NCBI GenBank assembly: GCA_021809805.1
Contig: JAJZKA010000014.1
Location: 1 to 38,265, forward strand
Direction of reading: 5' to 3'
Length of the DNA stretch: 38,265 bases
Source of the DNA: Actinomycetes bacterium
GTDB taxonomy: Bacteria; Actinomycetota; Acidimicrobiia; Acidimicrobiales; Bog-793
In this document: piece after piece, positions 37,455 to 38,265 of the stretch
Numbering within the stretch: the first letter of the stretch is position 1
How the letters are laid out: each line of letters opens with the position of its first letter
Notes under the pieces: model-generated
The model's database searches: none
Seen by the model: the letters and a program-made list of their open reading frames with translations, nothing else
Told to the model about the DNA's origin: nothing
Translations under genes and position numbers: made by a program

Positions 37455-37781
37455 TGTTCGGCCACGGTCCCACGGGATGCCTGGTCAGGCCCCCACTCAT
37501 GTGCTGCGATCGGCCCCGAGCTCGCGGCTCCGGCCACTTTGCTCATCCGGGCCATCCGTGGCCAGGTCGAGAGGGCGATCAGTTCAACGAGGCGCGGCTC
37601 GAGGATCGCCCTCAGATCCGCATTCAACGCCACCCGCGAGCCAGCCGGGATGTCCATGCAACGCCATTGCCGGGTGGTGGATCCACCGGTCAGCTGTCCT
37701 TTCCCTGATCCACCCGCTGTGCGAGTCCGGTGCCCGAGAATGGGCAGGGAGGACGACACGGCAATGAAGCGACATCGACAT
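37455..37781. other. region upstream of the IS110 fragment, no supported gene
   Basis: A 327-base stretch between the IS110 fragment (minus) and the IS3 remnant (plus). Frames here have no recognisable protein. IS110 elements of the IS621 type encode a bridge RNA upstream of the transposase, so an RNA remnant could lie here, but no structure was established by reading. Confidence 0.3.
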
Positions 37782-38045
37782 GACACAGCCCCGAGCAGGT
37801 CATCGACAAGCTCGCCGAGGCCGACAAGCTGCTCGGCCAGGGTCAGGGCATCGCGGAGGTCTGCCGGTACCTCGAGATCACCGAGTCGACCGACCACCGC
37901 GAGCGCAACCAGTACGGCGGGATGAAGGCGAACGACGCGAAGCGCCTGAAAGAGCTCGAGGCGGAGAACACCGCCTCAAGCGCATCATCGCTGATCAGGC
38001 GCTCGACATCGACATGGTGAAGGAGTTGAACGACTGCCGAACGCG
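37782..38045 (+). pseudogene. IS3-family transposase OrfA remnant
   Basis: Sense typical of IS3 OrfA: EQVIDKLAEADKLLGQGQGI, AEVCRYLEITESTDHRERNQ (the family has Y and W where D and E stand), YGGMKANDAKRLKELEAENT, then in another frame LKRIIADQALDIDMVKELN. One shift lies just after the ATG at 37782 and one in the ENT-LKR junction near 37970, where one C seems lost. OrfB is absent. The gene is dead. Confidence 0.7.
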
Positions 38046-38187
38046 ACGCTGCGAATCGGCTCGGTCGACGCTTTCGTCCAGGTCAGTTCGCAGAAGTTGG
38101 GCCGTCGCGCGGGATGGACGCGGGATCGCACCGGTCACGGAAGACTCGGAGCGGGAACGGCAACGCATCAACCAGGGAGAACTTCGG
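38046..38187. other. short region between IS3 remnant and tRNA fragment
   Basis: I see no gene here. The sequence next to the tRNA 3' end (AACTTCGG upstream of the CCA-like GG) may belong to an attachment site. Confidence 0.25.
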
Positions 38188-38234
38188 TCGGGAAGGCGGG
38201 ATTCGAACCCGCGACCTCAGCGTCCCGAAAGCTG
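38188..38234 (-). tRNA. 3' part of a tRNA-Pro(CGG) gene, 5' half missing
   Basis: On the minus strand: anticodon loop TTCGGGA (anticodon CGG, G37 as in proline tRNAs), 3' anticodon stem CGCTG, variable AGGTC, T arm GCGGG-TTCGAAT-CCCGC, acceptor strand CTTCCCG and discriminator A followed by CC. The 5' anticodon strand pairs at four of five positions, but upstream (38235-38265) there is no D arm and no CGGGAAG to pair with the acceptor. So only the anticodon-to-3'-end part remains, the segment that integrases use as attachment site. It is unlikely to be functional. Confidence 0.65.
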
Positions 38235-38265
38235 CCGGAGGGGTTACCGTTGTTAGGGTTCTCCA

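Noticed and set aside
37780-38256. Plus-strand frame ending in RRDSNPRPQRPESC
   Set aside because: RRDSNPRP is a known artefact of translating the T arm of tRNA genes; here it comes from the tRNA-Pro fragment. The first part is in a wrong frame relative to the IS3 OrfA sense.

Overview
The window is very GC-rich and has short, often overlapping (ATGA/GTGA/TTGA) gene junctions. Its actinobacterial hallmarks are a MarP-type membrane serine protease, an Eis-type acetyltransferase, actinobacterial cyclophilins, and an archaeal/eukaryotic-type prolyl-tRNA synthetase. I read it as chromosomal DNA of an actinomycetote, possibly Acidimicrobiia. The class is a guess from gene style, not from a marker gene.

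Layout. (1) 1-5.1 kb is decayed accessory DNA. It holds a DDE-transposase-like gene coupled to a degenerate integrase-fold gene, a small intact gene, a frameshifted HEPN-type gene, a frameshifted HTH gene, and a repeat-rich gene broken in at least four places. (2) 5.1-7.5 kb: YceI and MarR genes, then an Eis-like acetyltransferase. (3) 7.5-14.2 kb, minus strand: a response regulator, then pyrE-marP and a GH15 glucosidase / glucose dehydrogenase / metallo-beta-lactamase cassette. (4) 14.4-17.7 kb, plus strand: an ArsB/NhaD-like transporter, a VIT-family metal transporter, a histidine phosphatase and a cyanophycinase-fold protein. (5) 17.7-23 kb: tandem cyclophilins, aspartokinase and aspartate-semialdehyde dehydrogenase, and proS. 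(6) 23-27 kb: a secreted CHAP-domain protein, an unknown protein and a GT-C-like membrane protein. (7) 27.4-36.1 kb: a complete-looking glycan-utilisation locus. A LacI-type regulator is divergent from a GH127 beta-L-arabinofuranosidase, a GH31 alpha-xylosidase-like enzyme, two ABC sugar permeases and a binding protein. (8) 36.1-38.3 kb: decayed DNA again, with a broken unknown gene, an IS110 transposase fragment, an IS3 OrfA remnant and the 3' part of a tRNA-Pro gene that looks like an attachment-site scar.

How the parts work together. The best-supported system is the sugar locus. Two nearly identical 14-bp pseudo-palindromes (13/14 matches) lie in opposite orientation, 87 bp apart centre to centre, between the regulator and the GH127 gene, and are strong operator candidates. 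The enzymes lack evident signal peptides, which suggests import of arabinose- and xylose-decorated oligosaccharides by the ABC transporter and debranching in the cytoplasm. No ATPase gene is present, so a shared ATPase must be encoded elsewhere. A tiny leader ORF and a 10-bp hairpin precede the binding-protein gene. Three convergent gene pairs in the middle of the window end inside hairpins that contain one or both stop codons, apparently serving as compact bidirectional terminators. Frame disruptions are confined to the two ends, so the intact core is flanked by decaying mobile DNA.
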